Positions 31,135 to 55,513 of a stretch of DNA of 64,000 nt are shown here, one piece after another. Origin of the DNA: Amoebidium appalachense (taxonomy: Eukaryota; Ichthyosporea); contig CAVNZM010000001.1 of assembly GCA_963693365.1 (NCBI GenBank), positions 21,204,001-21,268,000 of the forward strand, given 5' to 3'. The notes beneath the pieces were generated by a model that ran no database searches, was not told where the DNA came from, and saw only the letters and a list, made by a program, of their open reading frames with translations. Each line of letters opens with the position of its first letter. Position 1 is the stretch's first letter. The position numbers and the translations under genes are program-made.

Positions 31135-32355
31135 CGTGTGTGTGTGTGTGTGTGTGTCATCTCCGTGCCTTTAAGTGTGCATGTGATTTTTAGCACACAT
31201 GCTAAAAATAGGATGCCCACATTCCTAACTACCCTCAACTGCCCCCCCACCCCCCCCTGGCCGTCCTTTCCCCAAATAAACTACTCTTAAAAGAACCCCT
31301 CCACCTGCCCCCCCCCCCCCCCCCCCCCCCCCTTTCCTTCCTTCCTTCAAACATTATCTCGTAGCGCCCTCCATTATAAATCCCCCCTTACCCCCCGCTC
31401 TTCCCCCCACCTCCCTTGCCCCACCCCCCACCAGGGCCACTCTCCTATCTGGGCCCTAGGGGTGTTCTACCTTTCCAGGGCTGCTGCTGTGTCCAGGGGC
31501 CGTGCGAAATCCAGGGCCTCGTCCACATAGCCGTTGAGCTCGGCCTCAGCTGCCCGCCCTGCAGGTTAGCGTGTAAGTGCTTTGCTTGTAGTGGGAACAG
31601 GGCGTGGTGGGCCCCCACCAAGGAGCGGCTTGGGACACTTTATTGCAATGTTTGAAGGAGTGTAGGGCATGATCCTGTCCTTGGTGTGTGTGTGTGTGTG
31701 GCGGACACATGTGGCGTGCAGGGGCACACGCGCACAGCAGGAGGCACGCACAGTTGAATCAGTACACACTGGTGGTACCCCACAGCCTGTGCACCCCATG
31801 CCACACAGCCACTACCCCCTCTCCCCCCCCCCCCACCCCCTCCCCCCGCCTCCACCCCCGAAGTGACTATGAGAGACACTCTGGCAGTGTACACAGGTGT
31901 GAGGGCGGCAAGGTATATTCAGAATCTTTTGTCTGCCTCCTTCCATTCCTTCCCCGTGCCCCCCCCCCCCCCCCCCTCCCCCCCCCATATTGCCACAATC
32001 GCTACAACAAAGGCCGGGTGCCAAACACATAGGTAGGCAGAGCAGCGTGTGTGCCACATGTTGACTGTGTAAATGGGCATCCATGTGGCTGGCCCAAAAC
32101 CGTGTGCTCTGCACTGAAAGCAGGTTCTGTGCATGCCTGTCTAACATTCAAATCTCTCCAATATAAGGGCGTGTATGCGCTCGTGCAAGCATCCGTTAGT
32201 GTTGCAATAACGGTTGTGTCTACATTTTGCGTGCGTGTGTGCACCTGCGCGTGCGTGCGTGCGTGTGTGCGTATGTGCATGTGGCACCCACCATGCTCGT
32301 CATCCTGTCCGTCGTCCTCCCCATCGTCCAGCACCATTTCCACCTCAAACTCCAT
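16972..32355 (-). CDS. DCAF1: DCAF1/VprBP homologue, CRL4 substrate receptor (20 exons)
   Basis: Substrate receptor of CUL4-DDB1 ubiquitin ligases. Exons in coding order: 32355-32292, 31558-31471, 30837-30761, 30171-30110, 29290-29186, 28463-28391, 27247-26787, 26524-26321, 26207-25815, 24669-24000, 23611-23483, 23091-22135, 22036-21887, 21706-21551, 20561-20357, 20012-19848, 19544-19451, 18037-17871, 17419-17162, 17058-16972. Phases match throughout, giving about 1520 residues (animal DCAF1 about 1500). The N-terminal armadillo-like part includes KFAADFV and [16 protein letters not shown]. LisH is [15 protein letters not shown] (exon 12). The WD40 part includes [39 protein letters not shown] and VCRLYEVGR. 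The tail is acidic and ends FEIMA. Two exons (24669-24000, 23091-22135) each need a one-base correction at a C8 run (24480-24487, 22414-22421). The acceptor of exon 19 is uncertain. Nuclear role is inferred from the family. Confidence 0.9.
18307..18935. repeat. (GAGT)n tetranucleotide array in DCAF1 intron 17
   Basis: Two blocks (18307-18440 and 18541-18935) of GAGT with regular GAAT variants. The minus strand reads as hundreds of Leu-Thr-His-Ser residues, which is repeat translation. A TG-rich block (18040-18240) lies between it and exon 18. Confidence 0.95.
19150..19430. repeat. TG minisatellite with TCTGGAGTGTCTTTGTG core
   Basis: Five copies of CTGGAGTG(C/T)CTTTGTG, the last four spaced about 45-50 bp apart, in DCAF1 intron 17. 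Confidence 0.8.
19550..19760. repeat. 101-bp duplication abutting the DCAF1 exon 17 acceptor
   Basis: CCCCCCAGTGTGAGCCAATC occurs at 19550 and 19651 with similar following sequence (AAAGTGATGTCAGCCAATCA). The first copy starts only six bases from the exon 17 acceptor, so the repeat grew next to a splice site. Confidence 0.75.
20577..21020. repeat. Minisatellite GTGTGCATGTGGGTGTTGGTTAG in DCAF1 intron 15
   Basis: About ten units alternate GTGCATGTGGGTGTTGGTTAG with GTGTGTGTGGGTTAG. It directly follows exon 16 on the plus strand. Confidence 0.9.
23095..23201. repeat. G run plus (TG)n before DCAF1 exon 12
   Basis: On the gene strand this is (CA)n then a C run of about 30 bases ending at the CAG acceptor at 23092. 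The C run serves as the polypyrimidine tract. Confidence 0.9.
23614..23690. repeat. (TG)n abutting DCAF1 exon 11 acceptor
   Basis: A (TG)n run of about 77 bases starts two bases from the exon 11 boundary; on the gene strand the acceptor is CACACAG. Confidence 0.95.
25105..25800. other. AT-rich island inside DCAF1 intron 9
   Basis: After a (CA)n run at 25029-25100 composition changes abruptly to AT-rich, repeat-free sequence unlike the other introns. It has a short palindrome-like TGCATTTTTGCATCA motif at about 25263 and a related TGCATTTTTG at about 25708. Frames inside match nothing I recognise. An inserted or decayed mobile element is possible. About 20 residues present in animal DCAF1 at this junction are missing from my model, so a small exon could also hide here. 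Confidence 0.4.
26525..26785. repeat. Degenerate AATAGCAC/CAGGCCCACAGCAC repeat filling DCAF1 intron 7
   Basis: The 262-bp intron between exons 7 and 8 is almost entirely degenerate units of about 28-32 bp with the cores TAATAGCA and AGGCCCACAGCACTA. Confidence 0.75.
28729..28890. repeat. 30-bp TG minisatellite (GTCCTAGTGGTGTGTTTGCTATAG)
   Basis: Three good and two decayed units in DCAF1 intron 5. Confidence 0.8.
29346..29700. repeat. 35-bp minisatellite (GTGGACTAATAATAGACAC) in DCAF1 intron 4
   Basis: About ten units of 34-36 bp share CCCCAAGTGGACTAATAATA and GACACTATACACCCA. Copies differ at few sites. On the plus strand each carries a branch-point-like ACTAATA, but the gene is on the other strand. 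Confidence 0.92.
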
Positions 32356-33259
32356 TTTGTCACGCGCACTGAACGGCCCGCGCTTGCGCACCCATCTTAC
32401 CCAAAACCCGTGCTGCTTCCTCCCTATCACTCGCTACGGCACACGCACACACTTGGGAGGATATGCGTGTGTGTGTGCACTACTTTGTACAAAAATGCTC
32501 CCTTGCCTGAGCTGATCACGAAGAATTGAGGGTTTCCTGTTAAAGGTGGCTTTATGCGCTGAGCAGCCAACTGAACTGCTACCCTTATTGCTGTTCGTTG
32601 GCAATACAACGGCTATTCTCGGCGCTTTTTGTCTTGAGCCCAGCTTTGTAAAGCTAAACATGCATCACTCCTGTCACTAACATCACTCCTGCTAAAGTAG
32701 TGCAGCCTGGAGGTGCGTCTGGTGTTAACGCAAACGATGCGATGGTGTTACGTGGCGTCACAATGTATGATAAACCCCGAACAACCTAATTTCCAACCCT
32801 TTGATCCACCAAAAAAATATGCCCCAATGTTAGCGCTCCATGTCATTTATGAACTTCCCTGTAACTTTTTGTGTAGATTTGATTTTTTGGTCTGATGAAG
32901 ACAAGTGCTTAAAGCCTGATATGTACATATGCCGATACATAAACAGCAGAACGGGTGCCACAACCCGCGCCCAATGTAAACGTATCGTAAACATGTCATC
33001 TGCCTGCCGCAAAAAATGGGATCTATAAACCCCCCCATCCAGGGCTGGCTCACTGGCCCCCTACACCTGTACACGTGCACACAAGTGCCGTTACCGTTTG
33101 TCAGTGCGCGCATATGAGGGCCCTGCGCAGATGCCCAAGTTGGGCACACATGTGCAGTGTCACGGTGACTAACGGTCATATTGCTAAGGCAACGACTACT
33201 AATAGTAGTGTATGTATCCGTCAATTTACTGAGAACACACGTATAGATATTTATCAAAA

Positions 33260-33290
<31 letters not shown>

Positions 33291-33298
33291 CCCCCCCG

Positions 33299-33335
<37 letters not shown>

Positions 33336-33776
33336 ACCACCACCACCAGTGGTACTACCTCCCCCCTTCCCCCTTCCCCTGCCCCCAAAGATTCATTTAT
33401 TTCCTCGCGTTCGGATAGCAACGACCGCGGTGATGATGCTGTTCAAGAGTCATCACCAGGTCATTGATTTATATCTTGGGAAAACCACGTGACACCAGTC
33501 CCTACCCAGAAGTGTACTAGCCCATGGGAAACAGTGGCCTAGCCCAGTGCATAGGTTGGGTGGGTGGCTGCTGGGGCGGGCTGTTCTGTGCAGGTGGCCC
33601 TATCAATACAGTGTGGGCTTTGTTTCGAATTCGAGACGTCGTTATAAGTGCAGAGTCACCCTGCAGGACGCCTGCGCCTTGGCCCAGTTGTCCAGAGTGC
33701 TACAGGCCTGATTTGCGAAGGGCGGAAGCAGAGGTGCTCACCTGGGGCTAACCACGAGGCTTGCTTCGGTGAACTT

Positions 33777-33840
<64 letters not shown>

Positions 33841-33872
33841 TGCGCGCGCGTGTGCCTGTGCCTGTGCCTGTG

Positions 33873-33960
<88 letters not shown>

Positions 33961-35235
33961 CGCGCGCGCGCGCGCGCGCGCACTCGCGTGCACGCATGTG
34001 CGTCACGGTTGGGGGAGGAGGGGAGAACATTGGCGGAAAGTTTGACTTGCTTTGCGCAATGTGCCTAAGGAGGCCAATGGGAAGGCGGGGGCGAGAGTAT
34101 GCGATAGTCTCGAGAACGTTATGGTTAGGCTACTTGAGGGGAATGGTGGTGGTGGTTTGGGGGGGGTGGGGGGGTTCCCTGTCCTAGGGAGGCTACCATT
34201 ACTTAAAAGGCTGGCAAAACATACTAGCGTTGCCAGCACACTACAAGACGTGTTAATTGGGTGGTATCATTGGGATGTGAGGAAGAAACGAGGCTGCTGG
34301 CTGCCTAGTTCTTCGAGTTCGAGGGTTCCAGATATTTAAGTTCATCCTGCCTGGTGTCTGGGCAGGTGACGCTAGCCACAAGCACCAGCAGGGATACGCG
34401 AGCAGGCAGACACGCGCCGGTCTTTAGGCCCCCTTTTTGTGCAAGCTCACAGTCGACCACTGTGGTGCACATTGGTTGGGACAGTCGCATGCTAAATTTA
34501 GCCATGACCGCAGCGCCTTGAGCACTGATGCTGAGCCATTTCATCAGTACACACCGGGTGGGATGAAAGGGCCGGGGGACAACCAGCCCAGCACCTGTCC
34601 CTGGGACTTTCCCGCTCTTCCCGGCATGCCCTGTCAGCAGCCGAGCCTTTAGGCCGGTACAAGGATCTTACTGACGTGCTTCCGGTTGGCAGCATTGCTG
34701 ACAGTGGGCCAATCAAAGTCACTCAACACTGCAGGCTTTCCATGCAGGCTGCAGGGTATATGGAAGTGGCAAGTTCAACACTTCGCCAGCGGCACCTTGG
34801 TTTGTCATAGTTTCTTTTTTTTTAACCTACACCTCTAAAGCGGTTAGTTCAGGCACAGTGACCCTACATATGTAGCTGCAGATGCACGCTGACAGATGTA
34901 TCTGCAGCACGTTCGGACTCGTGACTCGTGAATCGTGAGAGGTCACAGCCAATGGCTGGGGCTCTGCTGGTTGCGTTTACTGCCGTGAGCCACCCAACTA
35001 AGTTCGCAGTAATTGTGTGTGTGAGCATCAGAAAAGTTCCAGCACCGTGCATGCAAAACGGTTGCCTGCAAGCAGCGCCTGTTTGTTGGATATAGGTACG
35101 TCCCATGGTTTGTATAGGAAGGGTTGCAGGAGGGGAACAGGGCTGCGGCTGGCACACAGGCACAGAGCGGCTCTGTGCAGGCCCTGAGCCGCAGTGGTCA
35201 TGAGCGCTGGGCTGTGCGGCAGCGGCGTGGGCACC
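32356..35235. other. Divergent spacer between DCAF1 and NCLX, no gene seen
   Basis: It should hold promoters for both divergent genes. Contents: C runs at 33260-33335, an alternating TG/CG block at 33780-33982, G-rich patches at about 34155-34173, and unique sequence at 34200-35200 containing CCAAT motifs (about 34709 and 34950). A frame at 33524-33751 shows no domain. Confidence 0.5.
33780..33982. repeat. Long (TG)n followed by (CG)n, Z-DNA-prone
   Basis: About 180 bases of (TG)n with a CCTGTG quadruplet insert near 33852-33875 run into (CG)n at 33960-33980. Such alternating purine-pyrimidine DNA favours left-handed structure. Confidence 0.9.
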
Positions 35236-47830
<12,595 letters not shown>

Positions 47831-48088
47831 ATGAGAGTAGGTGGATTGGCCATGGTGGCATAGTGTGTGCTGGGTGGGTACTTGGGTCACGTGTTTCGGC
47901 TATTCAACGGATTTGAATGTCAGACTCTTTAGAAATAGTATCACATTTTCGTATGAAGGTAGCATGATCTCAACTATCGAATGTATGAGTAAACATATGG
48001 AGTGAATACTTGCCCACCGCTCTTCCATGCCATAATCCACCAGCCCTGACGTACCGTGAAATGACCAAGTAAGAACATAAGTGCTTGG

Positions 48089-48094
48089 AATAAA
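48089..48094 (+). terminator. AATAAA poly(A) signal of the NCLX gene
   Basis: The hexamer in TTGGAATAAAAGATT lies about 260 bases after the NCLX stop. Confidence 0.5.
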
Positions 48095-48125
48095 AGATTT
48101 TGCTGCACAAGTCCACCCGCCCTCC

Positions 48126-48931
<806 letters not shown>

Positions 48932-49098
48932 ACACCCACAACCCAATAGCATGAGGGTGGTACATAAGCGAACTCCAGCTGCAGTCAACCACACACGTAA
49001 ACCGTGGGCATACCCATCAACCCACACGTTTACACAAAGCTGTCACAAACTCCTTTTTGTTGCCTTTGGTCAGTCTGCCTCTCCCCGCCTTTTTTTTT

Positions 49099-49148
<50 letters not shown>

Positions 49149-49177
49149 GGGGGGGGGGCACTGAGCTCAAAGGGGTA

Positions 49178-49202
49178 TGACGTCACTGGTTTGCGCACCA
49201 AT
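49178..49202 (+). promoter_or_regulatory. Candidate GH31 promoter: CRE-like site and CCAAT
   Basis: A perfect TGACGTCA palindrome at 49178-49185 is followed by CCAAT at 49198-49202, about 370-395 bases upstream of the GH31 start, at the first unique sequence after the satellite block and a T/TG/G tract (about 49090-49158). Function is inferred. Confidence 0.35.
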
Positions 49203-49572
49203 CAGATCGTTGTGCGCAAGTGAGCCGTTGCCTTTTATGGCTACTTGTGAGCCAAGACTGCCAGTGCCTGCGCCGACGGTCACGTAAACAAAACACCTGA
49301 GCTGATGAGGCCGCTGGACGACCACGATAGCAACAAGCTTTGTTTTATTAGTCAGTGCAGTGCAGGGGGCCTGTCTGCCTGCGTTCACACTAGGCCCTGA
49401 GCAACGGTAACTTGGGACGTGGCGCAGCATACGCCGAGGCACGTGCAAGTGCAGGTAGGGCCCCAGCAACGCGTGCACGGGCCAGGCACGTGTTGGTGCT
49501 GTGAGGCGGCCAGGTGGCAGCCACTTGCAAGCCAGGCATCCACAGCAAGATCTAGACAGTGCGCCTGCAGGG

Positions 49573-52161
49573 ATGAAGACGCTGCTGCTGTGCACGGCTG
49601 TGGCCGCTGGGGTGCGCACGGTCCACGGCGGGGTGTGTGCGTGGTACACCGGAGAGAGGCAGGAGTGCGGTAGGTGCCCGTCCTTGTGTACCCAGGTAGG
49701 GTGGGCGGCAAGGGTGGCTGATACATGATAGTGGTGGAGGACAAGGAGGGGCTGGCTTTGGTGAATGGAAACACTGTAAGGCCTGTGATGTGACTGAGGG
49801 CTTTTCCTAATTAGGGAGAAGAGGGCAGTTTATGTGGCTTAGCTGTGTGGGATTCATGAGGGCCTGTGGGGATAGGGCATGTGGGCCTAACTGTGTGGGA
49901 ATAGACCATGTGGACATGGAGTATGTGGGCCTAACGGTGTGGGGATAGGTTATGTGGGCATAGGCGAGACGGAGTGTGACGAGAGGGATTGCTGCTGGCG
50001 ACCAACAAACAAAAAGAACACCCCCTGGTGCTTTCACAAGGTGAACACCCGCATACACATATTGACCACACGGGCGCCCACAGACACAGACTTGTGCGCA
50101 TATCATGCACAGACACACACACAAACAGGCAAGCAGCCACAGTGGCACACACACACACACACACATTCACGCACTCACACCGGCCTTGTCACCATCTCTT
50201 TACCTCTTTGGTCAAACAGCAGTCTTCCCCGCCAACTTCGTCTCAGATCTACATATTGGCGCTCTCTCGCTGCCCCCCCCCCCCCCCCCTTCCCCTCCCT
50301 CCCCTCTCCCGACATTCCCCTTTTCCTTCCCCCGTGTGTTCTTGGGCTGCCTGCATACTGGTATTTAGTAGGGCCTATAAGCTGTATGATGCAGCAGGGA
50401 ACACGTAGCTGGACCCATTATGGCCTGACTGGGGGTGTGCCGTCAGGTGGAGACGCAGTGCAGCCGGCCCAGTGGGGACTGTGGCTATGTGGGCATCACC
50501 GAGGCCCTGTGCCGTGCAAGGGGCTGCTGCTGGCGGCCCACCCTGCCGGCCCAAAACCGAACAGACCCCATCCCCCCCAAGAGCCCCCTGGCCGACACTG
50601 ATGACGTGGACCCAGTAGGCCAGCCAGCAGGAGAGGCCTGGTGCCTGTATGGGGGATCGGGGCAGCAGGGCCACGTGGTCAGGAACGTGCAGGTGACGTC
50701 ATGGGGGGTGAGGTTGGTGCTGGTGGCCACAGAGGACACACAAAGCAGCTACGGCCCACTGATTAGCCCACTAGAGGTACGGAGATTTCAGTTTCGTCCT
50801 AGGTTATTTATTTGCTTGGACAATGCCCCTCCCTCTCCCCCTCCCTCCTCCCCCACCAACAGGATACTCTCTGTGGTAGAAGGGAGACAGTATCCTGGGG
50901 GGGAGGGGGGGGGGGGGGGGGCCATTATTCAAGCAAATAGACAACCTAAGGTGAAAATGGAATCAGCGTTTGGCAAAACTGTTTTGCTAGTGGTTCCGAA
51001 AAGATGGGCTTTCTTTGGCTGGTTGCCCCGCACACACGTCGGGGGAAAGCGCGGGGGGGGGGGGGGGGGGGGGGGAGGGGGGCTTAGAGGAGAACGATCA
51101 TTACATATATGTATTCCGTTTTTCTCGTCTTATTCAATGTGAGAGGGAAGGGGAAACGTGTGCTGGAGGGCTTAAATTTGATGGGGTGGTGATTAGTTGT
51201 TTGTGTGTAAGAAGAGGGCAAGTGTGGGTAGTGGTGCCTGTCTAATTCTAATCTCATGTCGCTTTGTTTGTTTTGCATCTGTGGTGGTGTTGGCCAACAG
51301 TACGCAAGGGGGGGGGGGGGGGGGGGGGGGGGGGGGGCTAGAAGGTTGTTTGCAGCATGCAAGACAATTTAGGAAAGACATATATGGCCGATTAGATCAG
51401 GATGTGACCCTCCCATGAAAATCAACGCCCGAGGTCCTCACAGGCCAATCCCTCCCCTCCCCCCCCCCCCCACACACACACACACGTACACACACACCCA
51501 CGCTGACACACACACCCAGGCCAGCATCTACTATGAGACACCCACCCGACTGCGCATGCGCATCACCGACCCCAACCACTGCCGCTGGGAGGTACCCGAC
51601 ACGGCCACCCCCAACCCGCCACTGCCCACCCACCGACCAGCACACACGGCCTATGGGGTCACACATGCGGAGGTGGGAGAATTGTTCTGGGTGGCGGTGG
51701 TGAGGGGCAGTGAGACACTGTTCAACAGCAGCGGGCAGCACTTTGAGTTCACAAACCAGTATCTGCAGTGGGGCACACAGGTGCCCCAGGCCCACGGCAT
51801 ATACGGTATGTGCTGCTCTTGTGTGCCTACGTGCCTGTGCCCACGTGTTTGTGCCTATTTGTTTGTGTTGAGGGTGTTATATCAGGGGGTGAAGGGGTTG
51901 GAGGGAAGGTTGAGTGAGACGAGGCTGAGGTATGGGCGGACTTATGTCGCTCCTGCGTCTGTCCGTTGGGAAGAGGAAGGGGGGGGAGAGGGGGGGGGAT
52001 AAAAGTGGAGGATGATATTTGGAGCTCGATGGTAGGAAAGATGGGTGGGTGGGTGGGTGGGTGTGTGGGTGTGCGGGGTGGGGGGGGGGGGTCTATTTTT
52101 GTGTCTGATAAATATTGCTGTGTGGATTTAGGAGGAGGGCTTTTCCTCGTTTTTTTTTTTT

Positions 52162-52206
<45 letters not shown>

Positions 52207-55200
52207 GGGGGGAGGGCTGATTATACAGTTGGCATGGTTTGCCATTAGAAATTTATTGAATGTTGCTCTTCAATGTTTTTTATGCCCCCCTCCCCCCTCC
52301 CCCCCCCCCCCCGTCCCCCCTTCTGGGGGGAGGGATTTCGTGGCGAGGGTGGCCTGGTGTTGTGCCTAGATGGCTGTGCAGGCCAGATAAAGATTGATGG
52401 ATTTGTACTTTTGTGGTTTTGGGAGGGGGGTGGGAGGAGGGAAGGAAGGGAAAAGGAGGGGGGGGGGAGGGGGCTGTGTGATAGGTTGCAATGCAGCAGA
52501 CATGAGCCCTGCATGGCTGGTTGGGACCCCTCCACCCTGTGTGACCTGTATGGGCCCACAGGGCTAGGGGAGCACTTGTACGACTTCAGGCTGCCGCCAG
52601 CCACCTACACGCTGTTCAACTACGACACAGCAACACCGCCCCTCAGCAACCTCTACGGCAGCCACCCCATGCACCTGCAGCTGGCCCCCCAGGGCACGGC
52701 CCATGCCGTGTTCCTGCGCAGCTCCAGCCCCATGGATGTGACTCTAAGGCCCGGCACCCAGACGTACAGGGTGATTGGGGGCATGATCGATCTATTTATA
52801 GCCACTGGGCCAAGCCCCCACGAGGCCATCAGGCAGTATGCCGACCTGGTGGGCCGACCGTACATGCCCCCTCTGTGGGCCCTGGGCTTCCACCAGTGCA
52901 GGTGGGCGGGTGTGCTGTGTGTGTGTGTGTGTGTTGGTGTGTGGGTGTGGGTGTGTGTGTGTGGAGGGGGGGGGGTGAGTAGGGGCGAGACCCCGGAAGA
53001 GGGGGGGGATGTCGGAGGGCGGAGGAGGAGGGGGGGGGGAGGGGGGCCGGGGGGTAAGCCGAAACCACATTGGGGGGGGGGGGAGGAGGGGGGGGGGGGG
53101 GGGGGAACGGGGAGATGGGTGATTCCCGCTGCAAGATATGTTGGGAGTTGGGAGGAACGGGAGTGGTTTCCCTCTCTCTTTTTGTTCACTCCCTTTCCCT
53201 TTTTTGTGTGGTGTGTGTGTGTGTTGAGGGGCGGGGAGGGGGGGGAGTGTGGGTGTGTGTGTGTGGGGGGGGGGGGGGGTGCGGCGCCGGGGCATGCGGC
53301 CTGTGTCTGTTTACATGTATGTGTTTGGTCTGTTGGTTGTTGCGGATACATGAGAACGCCCGGAGTTTTGTGTTGTAGTCGCATGCATTCATGGCTGTGT
53401 GTTAGTGTGCACGTGATGTGCATGCACGTCCTCGTGTATGCTGGTGTTGCACATGTGGGCATGCACGTGTCTAGTGGTGGACACTCTCTGCAGCCACGTG
53501 GTGGTGTCTGTGCCCCTAGCACGTGGCCTTGCACGTGCACCATCCAGTAACATGCATGGCTGCAGGTACGGCTACCGCAACCTGCAGGAGGTAGAGGAGG
53601 TGGTGGCCAACTACAGCCGGGCGCAGATCCCCCTAGACACCATGTGGGTCGACATCGACTACATGGACCGCTACATGGACTGGTCCTGGCACCCCACTAA
53701 CTTTCCCCAGGCCAAAGTGAGGGAGTTTGCTGCCAGGCTGCACGGCCAGGGGCAGCACTTTGTGACAATTGTGGACCCGGGCATCAAGGCTTGGAAGGGC
53801 AACCCGGCCTATGTGGAGGGGCTTAGGGACGACCTCTTCATCAAGACACACGATGGCGGTGTGTTCCCGGGCAAGGTGTGGCCTGGGGGGGTGGCCTTTC
53901 CTGACTTCCTGCACCCAAACGCGGCCAAGTGGTGGGAGAAGTCCATTGCAGGGTTTCTGGGTGCGGGCAGCGACAAGGCTGTGGGTGTGGATGGGCTGTG
54001 GATCGACATGAATGAGCTGTCCAACTTCTGCGATGGGCCCTGCAACATGACCCTCAACACCTCATTGGAGCTGCAGTCCCCATGGGGCCCGTTCTACCCC
54101 AACAGCCCGCCCTACCCAATCAACAACCAGAATGCCCGGCTGCCGCTGCACACACGCACCCTGTCGATGGATGCGGTGCACTACGGGGGGGTGAGGGAGT
54201 ATGATGCCCATAACCTGTACGGCCTGCTGGAGGCCCAGGCCACCCGCAGTGGCCTGGAGCAGGTGCGGGGCAAGAGGGCCTTTGTGCTGTCACGGTCCAC
54301 ATTCCCCGGGTCAGGGCGGCACACGGCGCACTGGACGGGGGACAACCACAGCAACTGGTACCACCTGGCCGCATCCATCGCCAGCGTGCTGGCCTTCCAG
54401 CTCTTCCAGGTACCCTTTGTGGGCGCCGACATCTGCGGCTTCGAGGAGTCCACCAATGAGGAGCTGTGTGCCCGCTGGGCCGCCCTCGGCTCCTTCTACC
54501 CGTTCTCCCGCAACCACAACTGTGCCGGGGAGTTGCCCCAGGAGTACTACCTGTGGTGGGCCGTGACGGCGGCAGCCCGCAAGTACCTGGGCATGCGCTA
54601 CCGCCTATCCCCCTACCTCTACACGCTCTTCCACAGGGCCCACGTGCACGGTGACACGGTGTGGCGGCCGCTGTTTTTCGAGTTCCCGTCTGACCGGGCC
54701 ACCCACGGGCTGCAGCAGCAGTTCATGTTTGGCCCCGCAATGCTGGTGAGCCCCGTGGTCACCCCCGACACCACATCGATCCACGTCTACATGCCCGAGG
54801 GCCGCTGGTACGATGCCGTCACATACCAGAGCATCTTCCCGGCCAATCATAACGGGGGGTTTGCCACCCTTGACGTGCCCATCGACACCATTGGTGTGCA
54901 CTACCGTGGGGGGGCGGTGGTGGGGCAGTTTGAGACGCATGCGCTGACCCTCAGAGACACGTGGCTGCACGGCAACATCAGCCTGCTGGTGGCCCTCGAT
55001 GATTGGGCCACGGCCCAGGGCGAGCTATATCTGGACGATGGGGAGACCATCGACACGCAGGATTGGCTGCAAGTCACGTTCACGGTGGCCAATGGCACCC
55101 TCGTTTCCACACCCACAGCCAATGGGGCAGAAGTAGCGGCGGCACGGCGGCCAATCACAAGTGTGCGTGTTCTTGGGGTGCCCCCGATGGTTGCGCCCTA

Positions 55201-55513
55201 TGCCACGGCCAACGGCCAGCCAGCCAGTGCGGCCATTGTGGACGGCACACTGCTCATCACGGCCATCAGCGTACCTGTTGGGGCCCCAATGACCGTGGTC
55301 TGGGGTGATGCACCCACCACCGACCCAAGAAACATGCAGGTGGCCGGCCTGGACGGGTGGGCGGGTGTGGGCCTGGGCCTGTTTGCCGTGGCTGTGGGAG
55401 TCAGCGGGGTGGGGGTGGCACTGAGGAGGCAAAACGGGGAAAGTGGGGTCTATAGGCCCTTGGCCGGGGGCTCATTAGGGGGGTCCTATGGAAGTGTGGA
55501 GGAGGCACGATGA
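49573..55513 (+). CDS. GH31 alpha-glucosidase with two trefoil domains and membrane anchor
   Basis: Glycoside hydrolase family 31. Exons: 49573-49669, 49964-50040, 50447-50776, 51520-51805, 52562-52901, 53566-55513; phases agree, 1025 residues. A signal peptide (MKTLLLCTAVAAG) is followed by a P-type trefoil split over exons 1-2 (CAWYTGERQECG, ECDERDCCW, PWCF) and a second one in exon 3 (CSRPSGDCGYVGITEALC, RGCCWRP, WCLY). The beta-sandwich and catalytic barrel follow (GLGEHLYDF, GFHQCRYGY, MWVDIDYMDRYMDW). The nucleophile is the Asp of LWIDMNE (residue 524, bases 54005-54007) and the acid/base is the Asp of HWTGDNHSNW (residue 636). A hydrophobic segment at about 973-996 is followed by RRQNGESGVYRPL, a cytosolic tail with a YxxL-type sorting motif. 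Domain order resembles lysosomal acid alpha-glucosidase and sucrase/maltase enzymes. It should hydrolyse alpha-glucosidic bonds in endolysosomes or at the cell surface. Confidence 0.93.
49831..49963 (+). repeat. Degenerate repeat leading to GH31 exon 2 acceptor
   Basis: Units of about 26-30 bp, GTGGGCCTAAC(T/G)GTGTGGG(G/A)ATAG, repeat up to the acceptor. The exon 2 acceptor is the ATAG of the last unit, so earlier units are decoy acceptors, each preceded by a CTAAC branch-point motif. Confidence 0.7.
51049..51074. repeat. G run in GH31 intron 3
   Basis: About 25 consecutive G; a second G run lies at about 51308-51337 in the same intron. Confidence 0.9.
52151..52215. repeat. T run followed by G run in GH31 intron 4
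   Basis: About 22 T (52151-52172) run directly into about 33 G (52173-52205), the same T-then-G arrangement as at 7235-7301 and 49090-49158. Confidence 0.9.

Noticed and set aside
33524-33751. 75-residue plus-strand frame in the DCAF1/NCLX spacer
   Set aside because: No domain, no codon bias I can defend, and it runs into the TG tract.
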